DNA from: CAYQDB01 sp964416195
GTDB lineage: Bacteria; Zixibacteria; MSB-5A5; GN15; FEB-12
DNA: 64,000 nt
Direction: 5' to 3'
Assembly (NCBI GenBank): GCA_964416195.1
Contig: CAYQDB010000005.1
Span: 1 to 64,000 of the forward strand
Shown here: piece by piece, positions 25,039 to 36,287 of the stretch
Position numbering within the stretch: the stretch's first letter is position 1
How the letters are laid out: every line of letters starts with the position of its first letter
Translations under genes and position numbers: made by a program
The notes under the pieces: model-generated
Seen by the model: only the letters and a program-made list of their open reading frames with translations
Told to the model about the DNA's origin: nothing
Database searches by the model: none

Positions 25039-26649
25039 TCAGGCTTTTACCATTGCTATTGGTCCCGCCATCCGCACCTCTGGTGACATTTGATCTTCAA
25101 ACTGCCTGAAGTTCTCCCCAAACAGGCGAGCCAGTTCCTGTGCCTTGGCATCATACGCTTCCTTGTTAGCCCAGGTGTTCTTAGGCGTCAGGATTTCAGT
25201 GGGTACACCCTCGCAGGTCATCGGCACCTGGACTCCGAAGACCGGGTCTTGCTCGAAACTACTCTTGGCAAGATTCCCGTCGAGAGCTGCGTTTAGAAGC
25301 GCACGAGTATAACTGATTTTCATCCGCTCTCCCACACCATATGGTCCACCACTCCAGCCGGTATTTACCAGCCAGCAGTCAACCTTATGCTTGTTGATTT
25401 TTTGCGCCAGCAGCTCGGCGTAACGAGACGGATGCAACACCATGAACGGCGCCCCAAAGCAGGCCGAAAAGGTTGCCTGCGGCTCTTTGACACCGGTCTC
25501 CGTCCCGGCCACCTTGGCCGTGTATCCGGAGATGAAATGATACATCGCCTGCTCGGGAGTGAGTTTCGAGATCGGCGGGAGGACACCAAAAGCATCAGCG
25601 GTCAACATTATGACATTCTTCGGATGCCCTGCCATGCTTTCTCTCAGGGCGTTGGGAATGTGGCTCAGCGGATAGGCCGCGCGGGTGTTTTCCGTAAGGC
25701 TCGCATCGTTGAGATCGAGACGTCTCGTGATGGCATCAATACCGACATTTTCTAAAATAGTTCCGAATTTACGCGTCGTTTCATAGATTTCAGGCTCGGA
25801 TTCCTTGGAGAGGTTAATCACCTTCGCGTAGCAGCCACCTTCGAAGTTAAAGATTCCGGAGGAACTCCACCCGTGCTCGTCATCGCCGATCAGCTTGCGA
25901 TCCGGGTCGGCCGACAGAGTTGTCTTGCCAGTGCCGGAAAGACCGAAAAAGAGAGCCACATCCCCCCCGGATCCGACATTGGCGCTACAGTGCATTGACA
26001 GGACATTCTCTTGGGGCAGAAGGTAATTCAACACGGTAAAAATTGACTTCTTTATCTCTCCGCCATAGCTGGTGCCGCCTATGAAGACGAGCTTGTGGCT
26101 CAAGTTCAGAATAACGAAGGCCTCCGAGTTGGTGCCGTCAACTTCCGGGATCGCTTGGAAGTTGGGCACATGAAGCACCGTAAACTCCGGCACATGGCCC
26201 ACGAGCTGCTGCGGTTCCGCCTGGATGAACATATTGCGAGCAAACAGGCTGTGCCAGGCTGTTTCGGTTATGATCCTGATGGGCAGGCGATATTGGGGAT
26301 CATAACCGGCGATACAATCCTGAACATATAGATCCCTTCCCTGCAAATAGGCCAGCAGTCTCCTGAACAACAGTTCAAACTTCTCAGAAGAGAAAGGTTT
26401 ATTTATCGGTCCCCACCAGATGTTGGCGGATGTCCGGGGCTCCTCAACGATGAACTTATCCTTGGCCGCGCGGCCGGTATGCAAACCGGTACGCACCACG
26501 ATAGGACCCAGGTGCGCCAGGCTCCCTTCACCGTTGCGGATAATATCCTCGTACAACATGGGAGTATTGTGATTCCAGTGAATCTTGCGGATATTGGTTA
26601 TACCGTGGTTTTCCAGCCCATACTTGCTGAACAGACGCTTTACTGCCAT
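25039..26649 (-). CDS. pckA: Phosphoenolpyruvate carboxykinase (ATP)
   Basis: A 536-residue gluconeogenic enzyme of normal length, converting oxaloacetate and ATP to PEP, ADP and CO2. The ATP-type signature is clear: P-loop GLSGTGKTTLS, metal loop LIGDDEHGW and the substrate arginine segment VVRTGLHTGRAAKDKF near the N-terminus; NTGWSGGPYGVGERM is also typical. GAGGAG lies 7 bases before the ATG. It is a single gene between two repeat-bearing gaps. It would supply PEP, which PTS enzyme I (9962) also uses. Confidence 0.96.
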   Translation of the reverse strand: MAVKRLFSKYGLENHGITNIRKIHWNHNTPMLYEDIIRNGEGSLAHLGPIVVRTGLHTGRAAKDKFIVEEPRTSANIWWGPINKPFSSEKFELLFRRLLAYLQGRDLYVQDCIAGYDPQYRLPIRIITETAWHSLFARNMFIQAEPQQLVGHVPEFTVLHVPNFQAIPEVDGTNSEAFVILNLSHKLVFIGGTSYGGEIKKSIFTVLNYLLPQENVLSMHCSANVGSGGDVALFFGLSGTGKTTLSADPDRKLIGDDEHGWSSSGIFNFEGGCYAKVINLSKESEPEIYETTRKFGTILENVGIDAITRRLDLNDASLTENTRAAYPLSHIPNALRESMAGHPKNVIMLTADAFGVLPPISKLTPEQAMYHFISGYTAKVAGTETGVKEPQATFSACFGAPFMVLHPSRYAELLAQKINKHKVDCWLVNTGWSGGPYGVGERMKISYTRALLNAALDGNLAKSSFEQDPVFGVQVPMTCEGVPTEILTPKNTWANKEAYDAKAQELARLFGENFRQFEDQMSPEVRMAGPIAMVKA

Positions 26650-26786
26650 GTTTCTGCTCCTCTTTTGGAGATTGTCTTCAATTCATGTTTCTGAGTATAT
26701 TCATCGGATATTTACCCTGAATATCTATCCTTCAACAAATACAACACATCTCCCATTGCAGCGGACTGTTTAGATGTTCGTTATCT

Positions 26787-26855
26787 CGTGGGCGGCAGAT
26801 ATCCCCATCTGCCCCGTCTTGGAAAGATTTCAATGCAGGAGTCCAGTACTCCTGC
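26787..26855. repeat. Palindromic dispersed repeats (GGGCGGCAGA family copy 2, plus a second hairpin)
   Basis: CGTGGGCGGCAGAT...ATCTGCCCC (26787-26815) matches the unit at 2259. It is followed by a perfect 8-base hairpin, GCAGGAGT-CCAGT-ACTCCTGC (26835-26855), which on the minus strand could also help end the transcript of the gene at 26885. Confidence 0.55.
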
Positions 26856-26884
26856 CGATTAATGGCTGTGTCCTGCCGGCTGGG

Positions 26885-27148
26885 TTAGTCACCGGTATGC
26901 TGCATGTGCTCATTGCCCGATCTTTTGTGTTCGGGCTCGCCCCTGATAATCAACGCAACCGGTATCAGCACGCAGTACCCCAGCACAAGTAAAATCGGGG
27001 CCAGCGTTATCGACCCCTGCCCCAGGGTAACATATCCGATTATTATGACCACCAACGCCAGAGCAAAAACTAAGTAGTTCCTCGTACCAAAGGGCCATTT
27101 GCTATGTTGCTGGTCTGAAGAGGTCTTCTTTTTGGTCTTCACTGCCAT
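26885..27148 (-). CDS. Small membrane protein, DUF3098-like
   Basis: An 87-residue protein starting MAVKTKKK at ATG 27148, with GAGGG upstream; earlier in-frame starts would run deep into the O-antigen ligase gene. Two membrane segments follow a basic N-terminus: FALALVVIIIGYVTLG and APILLVLGYCVLIPVALII, joined by a short loop. The arrangement FGTRNYLVF ... LAPILLVLGY resembles DUF3098 proteins of Bacteroidetes. Function unknown. It is the last gene of the recX-alaS-led series, 40 bases after the ligase-like gene. Confidence 0.72.
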   Translation of the reverse strand: MAVKTKKKTSSDQQHSKWPFGTRNYLVFALALVVIIIGYVTLGQGSITLAPILLVLGYCVLIPVALIIRGEPEHKRSGNEHMQHTGD

Positions 27149-27188
27149 TTTTTCCCTCGCCAGTATTAACGCAAAAACTCGGTTCTTG

Positions 27189-28460
27189 TCAAGCGCTTTT
27201 GACCACAGTCGTTTCCTTCTGCTCCGAATCCTTATACCGAGGCCAGAGTCCGGCAGCCCACACAAACATCAGCATCTGGCGGACTTCCTCATCTGCGAAG
27301 GTAGCTTCAAAAAGCGAAGTCACAAAGAACACGACGGAACTCAGCAGCGCCGCAAGCACAAAGACCCTGTCGTGCCCTATCTTCTCCCAGCCTCGCCAGC
27401 CTCTCTGGAAATAACCGACGGCAACCACCCACATGCCCAGAAAGAAAACCACCCCAGGAATGCCAGAAATGGCCGCAACATTGAGCAGATCATTGTGCGC
27501 GTGAACATGTTTTCGGATTTCGGGGATGTCCGGGCGCAAGTACGCACAATAGGCAGCCTGGAAGTTCCCTTGACCGACACCGAAGAGCGGGTTTTTTTGT
27601 ATTATCTTGACCGAGTTCCTCCAGATGAACACCCGGCCGCCCTCGTAGACGCCGCCGAGGTCCTTCAACGTCTTGCCGCTGAAGCGTGCCGACAGCCCCG
27701 GCATGGTAATTAGGATTGTTGCAGCTACCACTGCAATCGTGCCAAGAGAATAGACTAAATACTTTCGCCCGATGATCAATCCCAGCAACACTAGACCAAC
27801 AGCCACAGCAGCTATAGCTCCTCTACAATAACTCAGTACAGTGGCGATCATGCCAAGCAAGGACGCAGAAATGAAAAAAAGCCGCATCGGTTTGGTCAGT
27901 TGCCGATATCCTGCCAAAGCGAATCCGGCCAAGAAAAGAGCAGCCGTCCCGAAGTAGTTACCAAAGGTGAGCCGGTGTGAAAAGTTGCCGGATACCCGAT
28001 AACCGAAGTCAGGAGCCGTCAGGGGGGGAATAGTCTTGAACCAGTGGATTCCGGTGAAATGCTGGATAATGCCATAGATCGAAACCAGCATGACCCCGGC
28101 GGCAAAGGAAGTCACCAGCTTATGTCGGTACTGATGACGGCCAAAAAGGAAGATGCCAATGGGCACTATGCAAAATAGCCATTCTTCCTTGATGATGAGC
28201 ACCGACCGCAGGGGAGTGGAACCAACGACCGCTGACAGTAGCAACCAGAAAATATACAAAGCGATAAAGCAATAGAGCCACTTCAGAGACAACACGAACG
28301 GATTGTAACGAGTCAAGACAACTATGACGAGAAACAAAACCAGCGATGCCCCTAACGATATTTGGGCTAAGGCAATTGAAAAAGTGGAACTGAAAATGAA
28401 CAGCATATAGAAATAAAAAAGCGCTGTCTCGATATATTTGCAGGTTTGACGGGTCATCAA
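27189..28460 (-). CDS. O-antigen ligase family protein (Wzy_C)
   Basis: A 423-residue membrane protein with about eleven hydrophobic segments. The long loop about residues 285-345 carries the Wzy_C signature: GGRVFIWRNSVKIIQKNPLFGVGQGNF in outline, then HAHNDLLNVAAISGIPG, with the H-x-H-N-x-x-L motif. Family role: joining polysaccharide to lipid A or to proteins in the periplasm. It overlaps the sedoheptulose isomerase-like gene by 4 bases; LPS-core chemistry would fit both. Whether it is a WaaL ligase or a polymerase cannot be told. Confidence 0.87.
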   Translation of the reverse strand: MMTRQTCKYIETALFYFYMLFIFSSTFSIALAQISLGASLVLFLVIVVLTRYNPFVLSLKWLYCFIALYIFWLLLSAVVGSTPLRSVLIIKEEWLFCIVPIGIFLFGRHQYRHKLVTSFAAGVMLVSIYGIIQHFTGIHWFKTIPPLTAPDFGYRVSGNFSHRLTFGNYFGTAALFLAGFALAGYRQLTKPMRLFFISASLLGMIATVLSYCRGAIAAVAVGLVLLGLIIGRKYLVYSLGTIAVVAATILITMPGLSARFSGKTLKDLGGVYEGGRVFIWRNSVKIIQKNPLFGVGQGNFQAAYCAYLRPDIPEIRKHVHAHNDLLNVAAISGIPGVVFFLGMWVVAVGYFQRGWRGWEKIGHDRVFVLAALLSSVVFFVTSLFEATFADEEVRQMLMFVWAAGLWPRYKDSEQKETTVVKSA

Positions 28461-29044
28461 AAGAGGTCGCTTTCGACCAATTCCACCAACAGATGTATCA
28501 CAAAGATGTGCTCTTCCTGTATTCTTTGCGTAGAAGGGTGGCGAATAACCAACGCGCGGTCCACAAGGCTACCCAACTTACCACCTTCACGTCCAAGCAG
28601 GCCAGCAGTCAAGAGGCCGCGGTCCCTGGCAGTTCGAACGGCCTTGACAAGATTGGGAGAATTACCAGAGGTGGATATGACAAACAGCATGTCTCCTTTG
28701 TGGCCAAGCCCCTCAATCTGGCGAGCGAAGATGCTCTCGAACCCAAAATCGTTACCGGCAGCCGTCATGACTGCCGAGTCTGTACAAAGAGCGATAGCCG
28801 GCAGCGCCTGGCGGTTTCGCTCCGCGGTAAGTCTCACAATCATTTCCGCCGCGAAGTGGGAGGCATCAGCGGCTGATCCACCATTACCCGCAATCAAGAG
28901 TTTCCCCCCCGAACCAATCACACCGGAGATGACAGCAGCAAGGTCCAGTATCTGCTTTCCCATCTCTTCGATGATGGACTTACGCAGAATAGCTGTTTCA
29001 TCAGCCAGCTTTCGCAACTGGGCCAGCTTCTTGTCTTTTCTCAT
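28457..29044 (-). CDS. SIS domain protein, GmhA-like sedoheptulose-7-phosphate isomerase
   Basis: A 195-residue single SIS-domain protein. GNGGSAADASHFAAEM and FVISTSGNSPNLVKAV are the phosphosugar-binding segments characteristic of GmhA, which makes the heptose precursor of LPS core; the C-terminal histidine segment EEHIFVIHLLVELVE also fits. DiaA, a replication-initiation factor, is a close relative and cannot be excluded. The O-antigen ligase next door favours the LPS role. It is coupled by 4-base overlaps on both sides. Confidence 0.83.
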   Translation of the reverse strand: MRKDKKLAQLRKLADETAILRKSIIEEMGKQILDLAAVISGVIGSGGKLLIAGNGGSAADASHFAAEMIVRLTAERNRQALPAIALCTDSAVMTAAGNDFGFESIFARQIEGLGHKGDMLFVISTSGNSPNLVKAVRTARDRGLLTAGLLGREGGKLGSLVDRALVIRHPSTQRIQEEHIFVIHLLVELVESDLF

Positions 29045-29804
29045 ACAGTGATTGCCTCTCTGGGGTGGGCTGCCGCCGAGAGCTCGGTCAGGTAGGTAAA
29101 CTGGGGGTCATTCTCCAGCACGTTCCCGACAACAACAAATGACGCTCCCGCATCGATCCTCGAGGCACACTCCTCCGGGCTGGTCAGCCCCCCTCCTACC
29201 AGCATCGGTATATCAATATACGAAGCCACGGCGCGAACCATGTTTTCCAACACCGGCTGTCCGGCGCCCGATCCCGCCTCAAGGTAAATGAGTTTCATCC
29301 CTAAATACTGAGCCGCCAGGGCATGCGCACAGGCAATGTCGTACTTCGTGCGCGGGATAGGTTTGGTGCCAGAAATATACTGCACCGATGTCTGCACCCC
29401 TGACTCAACAAGCATGTATCCGGTCGGTATCGGTTCCAGGCCAAACCGTTTCACCAGTGGCGCACCCCGTACCTGCTCATCGATCAAATAGTTGGGATTG
29501 CGCCCGGATATCAATGAAGTAAACAGGATAGCGTCGGCCTCCTGCGTCACCTGCGCAAAAGAACCGGGGAAAATAATCACCGGCAGCGACGTAGTCGCTT
29601 TTATTTGTTTAACTGCGAGAGAGAAGTTGGTGTTGAGCATAAATGACGAACCGACCAAGATAGCATCTACGCCACACTCCCCCGCTGCCTCAGCCAGGGA
29701 AATGTAGACCTTTTCTTGTATTCGGTCGGGATCAAGCAGAAGAAGAAACCCTCCGCCCCGCTGTTCTTTCACCGCTAACAACCTACTGTAAACCTTGCCT
29801 TCTG

Positions 29805-29808
<4 letters not shown>
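29041..29808 (-). CDS. Geranylgeranylglyceryl/heptaprenylglyceryl phosphate synthase (GGGPS/PcrB family)
   Basis: A 255-residue TIM-barrel prenyltransferase. LLLDPDRI near residue 20, AILVGSSFM, IIFPGSFAQV, LEAGSGAGQPV, LVGGGLTSPEEC and VVGNVLEND are the glycerol-phosphate and prenyl-diphosphate binding features of the family. The reaction joins a polyprenyl chain by an ether bond to sn-glycerol-1-phosphate, the first committed step of archaeal lipids; homologues occur in FCB-group bacteria and in Bacillus (PcrB). Chain length is not readable by eye. It sits between alaS and gmhA with 4-base overlaps. No glycerol-1-phosphate dehydrogenase is in the window. Confidence 0.88.
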
Positions 29809-32460
<2,652 letters not shown>

Positions 32461-32465
<5 letters not shown>

Positions 32466-33114
32466 TTTTCGGTACCTCTGTTTGCCGTCTCTGTAGTTGC
32501 TCAAATGCTCTTTTAGCCGCCTCATAACTGAATCCACGACGAGCAAGGTAATTATACGACTTCCTCTTAGCCGCTTCAAGTTCAAATTGCCGGTATTCAC
32601 CCCACTTCTTAGCCAGCGCAGCCGCTGCCAGTTCCTTTTCATCTTCTCCAGCGAGCAATGCCTCGGCGGTCTGTTCAGCCAGGGAACGGTCAATCAGCTT
32701 TCGCCGCAGAGACGCCACCAGATATGGTCTTCCACACGGGCGTTGGCTTAAGAGATTCTGCCCATATCTATGAGCAAAGTGGGCATCATCGAGTATCCCC
32801 TGATCCTTATACTTCTTGACTATTTGCTGTATCATTTTCGGGCTAAAGCGCTTCCCGCTCAGCTTGGCTCTGATCTCACCAACCGAATGTTCCCGGGCGG
32901 CAAGCATCCGGGCTGCTGTTTGATCGCACCGGAAAAGCTCGGATTCGCTCCTCAGTATCTTCAATTGGGACGGCGTTATGACTATGCCCTCTTTGAGGCG
33001 ATACCTGTGAACCACAAGCTCAGGGACCACGACCGGCCCATCGAGTGTGGAAATCATCAGCGTCACTTCTGAAGCTGACCTACGCAGTTTGAGTATTCTG
33101 ATATTTTCTTCCAT
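32461..33114 (-). CDS. recX: Regulatory protein RecX
   Basis: About 217 residues with the three-helix RecX repeats: AARMLAAREHSVGEIRAKL, then KKYKDQGILDDAHFAHRY (the D-D-x-x-F-A signature) and a C-terminal repeat ending ARRGFSYEAAKRAFE. RecX restrains RecA filaments. ATG 33114 (MEENIRIL) is preferred to a start seven codons upstream because the family begins near there. recX next to alaS is a widespread order; recA itself is not in the window. The protein is somewhat longer at its N-terminus than E. coli RecX, as common in other phyla. Confidence 0.88.
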
Positions 33115-33445
33115 CAGCCAACCCTTTGCTGTCAATCGGCTACGCTGTTCTCAGTCCTCACCGAAAAGGAAGACCAAACCAATACTAAAGGCTTAGTAAA
33201 CTACGCCACACACCAAAAAGAAACAAAAACTAGCTCATTGATGATTTTAACATTGACTTAGGTATTTCATCGTGTTATCATTAAGGTGCGTAGGAGAATG
33301 GTGATAACTTGTTACCGTTCTATTAATTCGATTTCAACGAATTTTTTTCTGCGCTATTACATTGTTATGCAAAGAGTAGTAGGAGTGTCAAGGTGGGCGA
33401 AATTATCACAAATCGCTGACAACAGGGTGTCGGCAGGGAGCATGT
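33115..33445. other. Divergent intergenic region between recX and the DUF4388 operon
   Basis: AT-rich non-coding DNA of about 330 bases. It contains the plus-strand promoter at 33253-33281 and a 5' leader of about 160 bases. I see no hairpin or riboswitch that I recognise and no minus-strand promoter good enough to call. Confidence 0.55.
33253..33281 (+). promoter_or_regulatory. Probable sigma-70 promoter of the DUF4388 operon
   Basis: TTGACT (33253-33258), exactly 17 bases, TATCAT (33276-33281); each box matches five of six consensus bases. The leader to the ATG at 33446 would be about 160 bases. Confidence 0.6.
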
Positions 33446-34306
33446 ATGGACCTTGATCTACAGGGAAATATCGAACGATTCACACTGCCAGAAGTACTTC
33501 AATTAATTGCTTCGAGCCGTAAGTCCGGGACATTGGGGATCCAGCAAGATGACTCCATCGTCATGGTCTATTTCAAGGACGGCAACGTGATTTATGGCTA
33601 TGGCCCTCGCCAGACGTTTCATCTCGGCCAGTTGTTGAAAGAGCAAAACATCATATCTGCTTCGCAACTGGAAGAGGCCATCGGTATCCAGGCCAAAGCG
33701 GAGAACTCCAGGCGGCTGGGTGAGATTCTTGTCTCAAGACGCTTCATCGACCGAGCTGATCTGGAAATGGTAGTCAAAAAACAGATTGAGGAACTGCTGT
33801 ATTCATTGCTGGGCTGGCGAGCCGGATCGTTCAAGTTCTATGAGAATCAATACCCCACCGATGAGGAGATCACCGTCAACCTCTCCGTGGAAAACGTCAT
33901 TCTGGAAGGGTTGCGGCGCATGGACGAAATGAACTTGGTCAAAGAGACTCTACCTGACCTCGATGCCGTCTATACAATCTCCGCTTCCCAGGGCGGTCGC
34001 CCCCGCGCGGTATCTCTGCAAGCCGCCGAGTGGAACATCATGGCCCTTGTTGACGGCCACCGCAGCGTGAATGAGATTTGCAAAGTCAGTCCGGTCGACC
34101 GTGACAAAACACTGAAGAAGTTAGCACAGCTCAAGTTAGCGGGCATCATTACCAAGACGGAAAAGAAGGAAACTGCATCCTCGCTCCAACTGGAACAGAT
34201 GGTGAACCGTCTGACGAACTTGTTCGAGGACTACCTGACCGAGAAAACGGCCAATCGCCTTGCCGAACGCAACATCACGAAAACTTACGTGGGGAGTGTA
34301 GATTGA
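33446..34306 (+). CDS. DUF4388 domain-containing protein
   Basis: A 286-residue soluble protein. Residues about 1-100 are a DUF4388 (PATAN-like) domain: DLQGNIERFTLPEVLQLI, then SGTLGI and the YFKDGNVIYG strand. A second helical part about 65-150 (GQLLKEQNIISASQLEEAI, RLGEILVSRRFIDRADLE) resembles the helical linker seen in type IV pilus ATPase N-termini, and 195-245 looks like a winged helix. DUF4388 proteins are known as partners in gliding, two-component and GTPase signalling in several phyla. It leads a four-gene unit and is stop-overlapped by the next gene. Exact function unknown. Confidence 0.85.
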   Translation: MDLDLQGNIERFTLPEVLQLIASSRKSGTLGIQQDDSIVMVYFKDGNVIYGYGPRQTFHLGQLLKEQNIISASQLEEAIGIQAKAENSRRLGEILVSRRFIDRADLEMVVKKQIEELLYSLLGWRAGSFKFYENQYPTDEEITVNLSVENVILEGLRRMDEMNLVKETLPDLDAVYTISASQGGRPRAVSLQAAEWNIMALVDGHRSVNEICKVSPVDRDKTLKKLAQLKLAGIITKTEKKETASSLQLEQMVNRLTNLFEDYLTEKTANRLAERNITKTYVGSVD

Positions 34307-34968
34307 GTTACTCCAGCGCTCTGCAATCACTCGAAAAGTTACTCGAGTCATTTCTGGAGCGGGCTGTCAATGCAAAGGGAAGCCGGCTTCAGATTCTAGA
34401 CGGCATTAATCGCCTGGATGATATTGCCCGAACTTCAGGAGAAGGCCAGAGTGTTATCGAGAACATCGGTGAATGGTTTGCAGACCACAGCAACTGGCTT
34501 GAGGGAAACGGCTTGAGGCCAAGTGATATCGGCAGAATCAGCCGGATTCTCACCGAGATCGACAATAGTGGCCTCTCCCAATTTGGTGATCCTTCTCCCG
34601 CCACTTCCAAGATACGGTCAGAGCTGGAGCGCTGGACTAAAAGGACAAAAGCTACCAGCCAGAAAGCAGTTCTCAGGAGAGGGTCTGAAATAACCACAGA
34701 AACTACCCGGGATTCCATTGCACTGTTTGACCAGCTTCTTGAAAAGCTTTCGAACTTTTATCATGACCTTTCTGATTCCAAGAAACACATTCTTTCGGTG
34801 CTGGAGCATTCCCTCCAGCTCGCCAGAACACAGAAGAGCAAGGATGCCTTGCTTTTGTCCGCTTTCATCATATATTACCTCAAGCAAAGTGACTACAAAA
34901 TCGGCCCATACGTCAGAAGGTTGAAGGAGGCCGAAACGGCATGTAGAGAGGAGAAGCGGGATGCTTAG
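34303..34968 (+). CDS. Hypothetical protein, second gene of the DUF4388 operon
   Basis: A 221-residue soluble, mostly helical protein I do not recognise. It has no signal peptide and no membrane segment. It opens with TTG that overlaps the DUF4388 stop (TTGA), indicating translational coupling. The sequence is rich in leucine, serine and charged residues; the N-terminal LEKLLESFLERAVN and the middle LFDQLLEKLSNFYHDL suggest amphipathic helices for protein contacts. Its stop overlaps the next start by 8 bases. A partner of the DUF4388 protein is the natural guess. Confidence 0.75.
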   Translation: MSYSSALQSLEKLLESFLERAVNAKGSRLQILDGINRLDDIARTSGEGQSVIENIGEWFADHSNWLEGNGLRPSDIGRISRILTEIDNSGLSQFGDPSPATSKIRSELERWTKRTKATSQKAVLRRGSEITTETTRDSIALFDQLLEKLSNFYHDLSDSKKHILSVLEHSLQLARTQKSKDALLLSAFIIYYLKQSDYKIGPYVRRLKEAETACREEKRDA

Positions 34969-35209
34969 CGATGCGGAAAAGGCCTACTGTCTGGCTCTTG
35001 AGGCTCTGAAACGCAAAGACTACCCCGCTGCCTCCAATCATTTCGATAAGGCTGTACCGCATTTCAAGAACAACCGAGAATTCAACCTTCTAAGGCAAAC
35101 AACCGAGTTGCTGTTAGCGGTCAAAGAGGAACGAAAGAAGTTGGATGGTGAAGACATGATAGAACTTGAGGAGGTGCTTCCGTATGGGGAAGAAAAAGAC
35201 TTTCGCTGA
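34961..35209 (+). CDS. Small TPR-like protein, third gene of the DUF4388 operon
   Basis: An 82-residue helical protein. EKAYCLALEALKRKDYPAA and SNHFDKAVPHFK look like one and a half tetratricopeptide units, so it may act as an adaptor. The ATG has GAGAAG close upstream and lies 8 bases inside the preceding gene. Its C-terminal segment overlaps the start of the following small gene. Function unknown. Confidence 0.72.
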   Translation: MLSDAEKAYCLALEALKRKDYPAASNHFDKAVPHFKNNREFNLLRQTTELLLAVKEERKKLDGEDMIELEEVLPYGEEKDFR

Positions 35210-35360
35210 TAAAGTAAAGAAAGCTTCGGAGAAGGACGACAAGGAAAAACGGGAATACGTAAAGTGGGTGAAAGCATACAAAACTGAGAACGGCGTCTGG
35301 AAGTTTCGCACAGTACACATCGCCGTCACCAACGAAAATAAGAGCGAGATCTACGGATAA
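35184..35360 (+). CDS. Small basic protein, fourth gene of the DUF4388 operon
   Basis: A 58-residue protein starting MGKKKTFADKV at ATG 35184, with a very strong GAGGAGG site 8-9 bases upstream; six extra codons upstream are unlikely. The first half is lysine/glutamate rich and helical; the second half (VKWVKAYKTENGVWKFRT, VHIAVTNEN) looks like a small beta sheet. I do not recognise it. The ribosome-binding site, overlap with the previous gene and a terminator 26 bases after its stop support it as real. Confidence 0.7.
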   Translation: MGKKKTFADKVKKASEKDDKEKREYVKWVKAYKTENGVWKFRTVHIAVTNENKSEIYG

Positions 35361-35385
35361 GCGCATACGCTATCCGAGCAAAGCA

Positions 35386-35417
35386 AAGCCCTCCCCAAAT
35401 CTGTGGGAGGGTTTCTT
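35386..35417 (+). terminator. Rho-independent terminator of the DUF4388 operon
   Basis: CCCTCCCC (35389-35396) pairs with GTGGGAGGG (35403-35411) around a short loop, followed by TTTCTTG. It closes the unit begun by the promoter at 33253. Confidence 0.8.
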
Positions 35418-35480
35418 GTGCCCGAAAGGATCAAGAAGACTTGCAGGGATCTCTGACTCCTGCTGATTTTCTTACACACT

Positions 35481-35506
35481 CGGCAGACGGAGACGTCCGC
35501 CGGGCG
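35481..35506. repeat. Weak relative of the GGGCGGCAGA palindrome family
   Basis: CGGCAGACGG and CGTCCGCCGGGCG partly pair, and CGGCAGACG is shared with the copy at 2259. It is more diverged than the copies at 2259 and 26787. Confidence 0.3.
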
Positions 35507-35515
35507 AGGCACAAG

Positions 35516-36244
35516 TCACTCCTTTCCAATCACTACTATGTATGACGCCCAGGTGGAAGGGAAGTGCCGTTTGATCCGCCAGCCGGTGCCTTTCAGAATG
35601 TCAGTCATTTCGTTTTTTGAGACAAGCAGATAGTCGAACCAAGGGGTGACATATTTCTTGTATCTGACTCTTATCCTCACCTGCCCACCCATACGGCCTC
35701 GTTTTCTATTAAGCTTGTGGTATTGCAGGTGTTCAGGCATGTTCGTTTGGTAAGGATCGTTGCTTTCGGCAATTATCCTGGCTTCCCCCAAAGTAATCTT
35801 GTGAAATCTCTTGAGAAGCCACCTTGCTCTTTTACTGCTGCTGAATAGGCCAAAATTGTTACCGTACATTATAATTGTATCAAAGACTCCCTGTTTTGAA
35901 CTTACCTGAGTGACAGACATCACCCTGACATTTTGTATCCCTCTTTCTTTGCAGACCTTGATCGCCAGCGGGGAAATATCTATACCCATGACATCGCAAC
36001 CCTTCTGCTGAAGATAGAGCAAAACCCTGCCCGCCCCGCAGCCAATGTCAAGCACTCTTCCTCTGGCGTAGCGGATAGCCTTTTTCTGATGCAGCGACCA
36101 GTCTTTATATTCTGCTAAGTAGTCCATCGCCCCACCGCTGGAGTCAACGTAGCCGTCATCTCTCTCGACTATTTCATACCCACCCCTGCTGTTAAGATAA
36201 TCGTATATCTCGTGCCCGTGTGCGTCCTGGTAGTCCTTAAGCAT
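35516..36244 (-). CDS. Class I SAM-dependent methyltransferase, paralogue 2
   Basis: A 242-residue cytosolic methyltransferase. Motif I is VLDIGCGAGRVLLYL, followed by the acidic residue in VMGIDISPLA and the motif-IV region FDTIIMYGNNFGLF. The opening LKDYQDAHGHEIYDYL and the C-terminal RVRYKKYVTPWFDYLLVSK are shared almost word for word with the next gene, so it is a tandem duplicate. Acceptor unknown; ubiE/MT11-like members methylate small molecules or lipids. 43 bases separate the two genes. Confidence 0.87.
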   Translation of the reverse strand: MLKDYQDAHGHEIYDYLNSRGGYEIVERDDGYVDSSGGAMDYLAEYKDWSLHQKKAIRYARGRVLDIGCGAGRVLLYLQQKGCDVMGIDISPLAIKVCKERGIQNVRVMSVTQVSSKQGVFDTIIMYGNNFGLFSSSKRARWLLKRFHKITLGEARIIAESNDPYQTNMPEHLQYHKLNRKRGRMGGQVRIRVRYKKYVTPWFDYLLVSKNEMTDILKGTGWRIKRHFPSTWASYIVVIGKE

Positions 36245-36287
36245 AGTGTTATCTCCATGTTTTGACAGACCCAGTAATCACAACGCG

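Noticed and set aside
27149..27265. 39-residue upstream extension of the DUF3098-like protein
   Set aside because: It overlaps the O-antigen ligase gene in another frame and is very arginine-rich; MAVKTKKK has a good ribosome-binding site.
32466..32693. 76-residue N-terminal extension of AlaRS
   Set aside because: This region is the recX coding sequence in another frame, and AlaRS proteins begin at the KTAEIRQ region.
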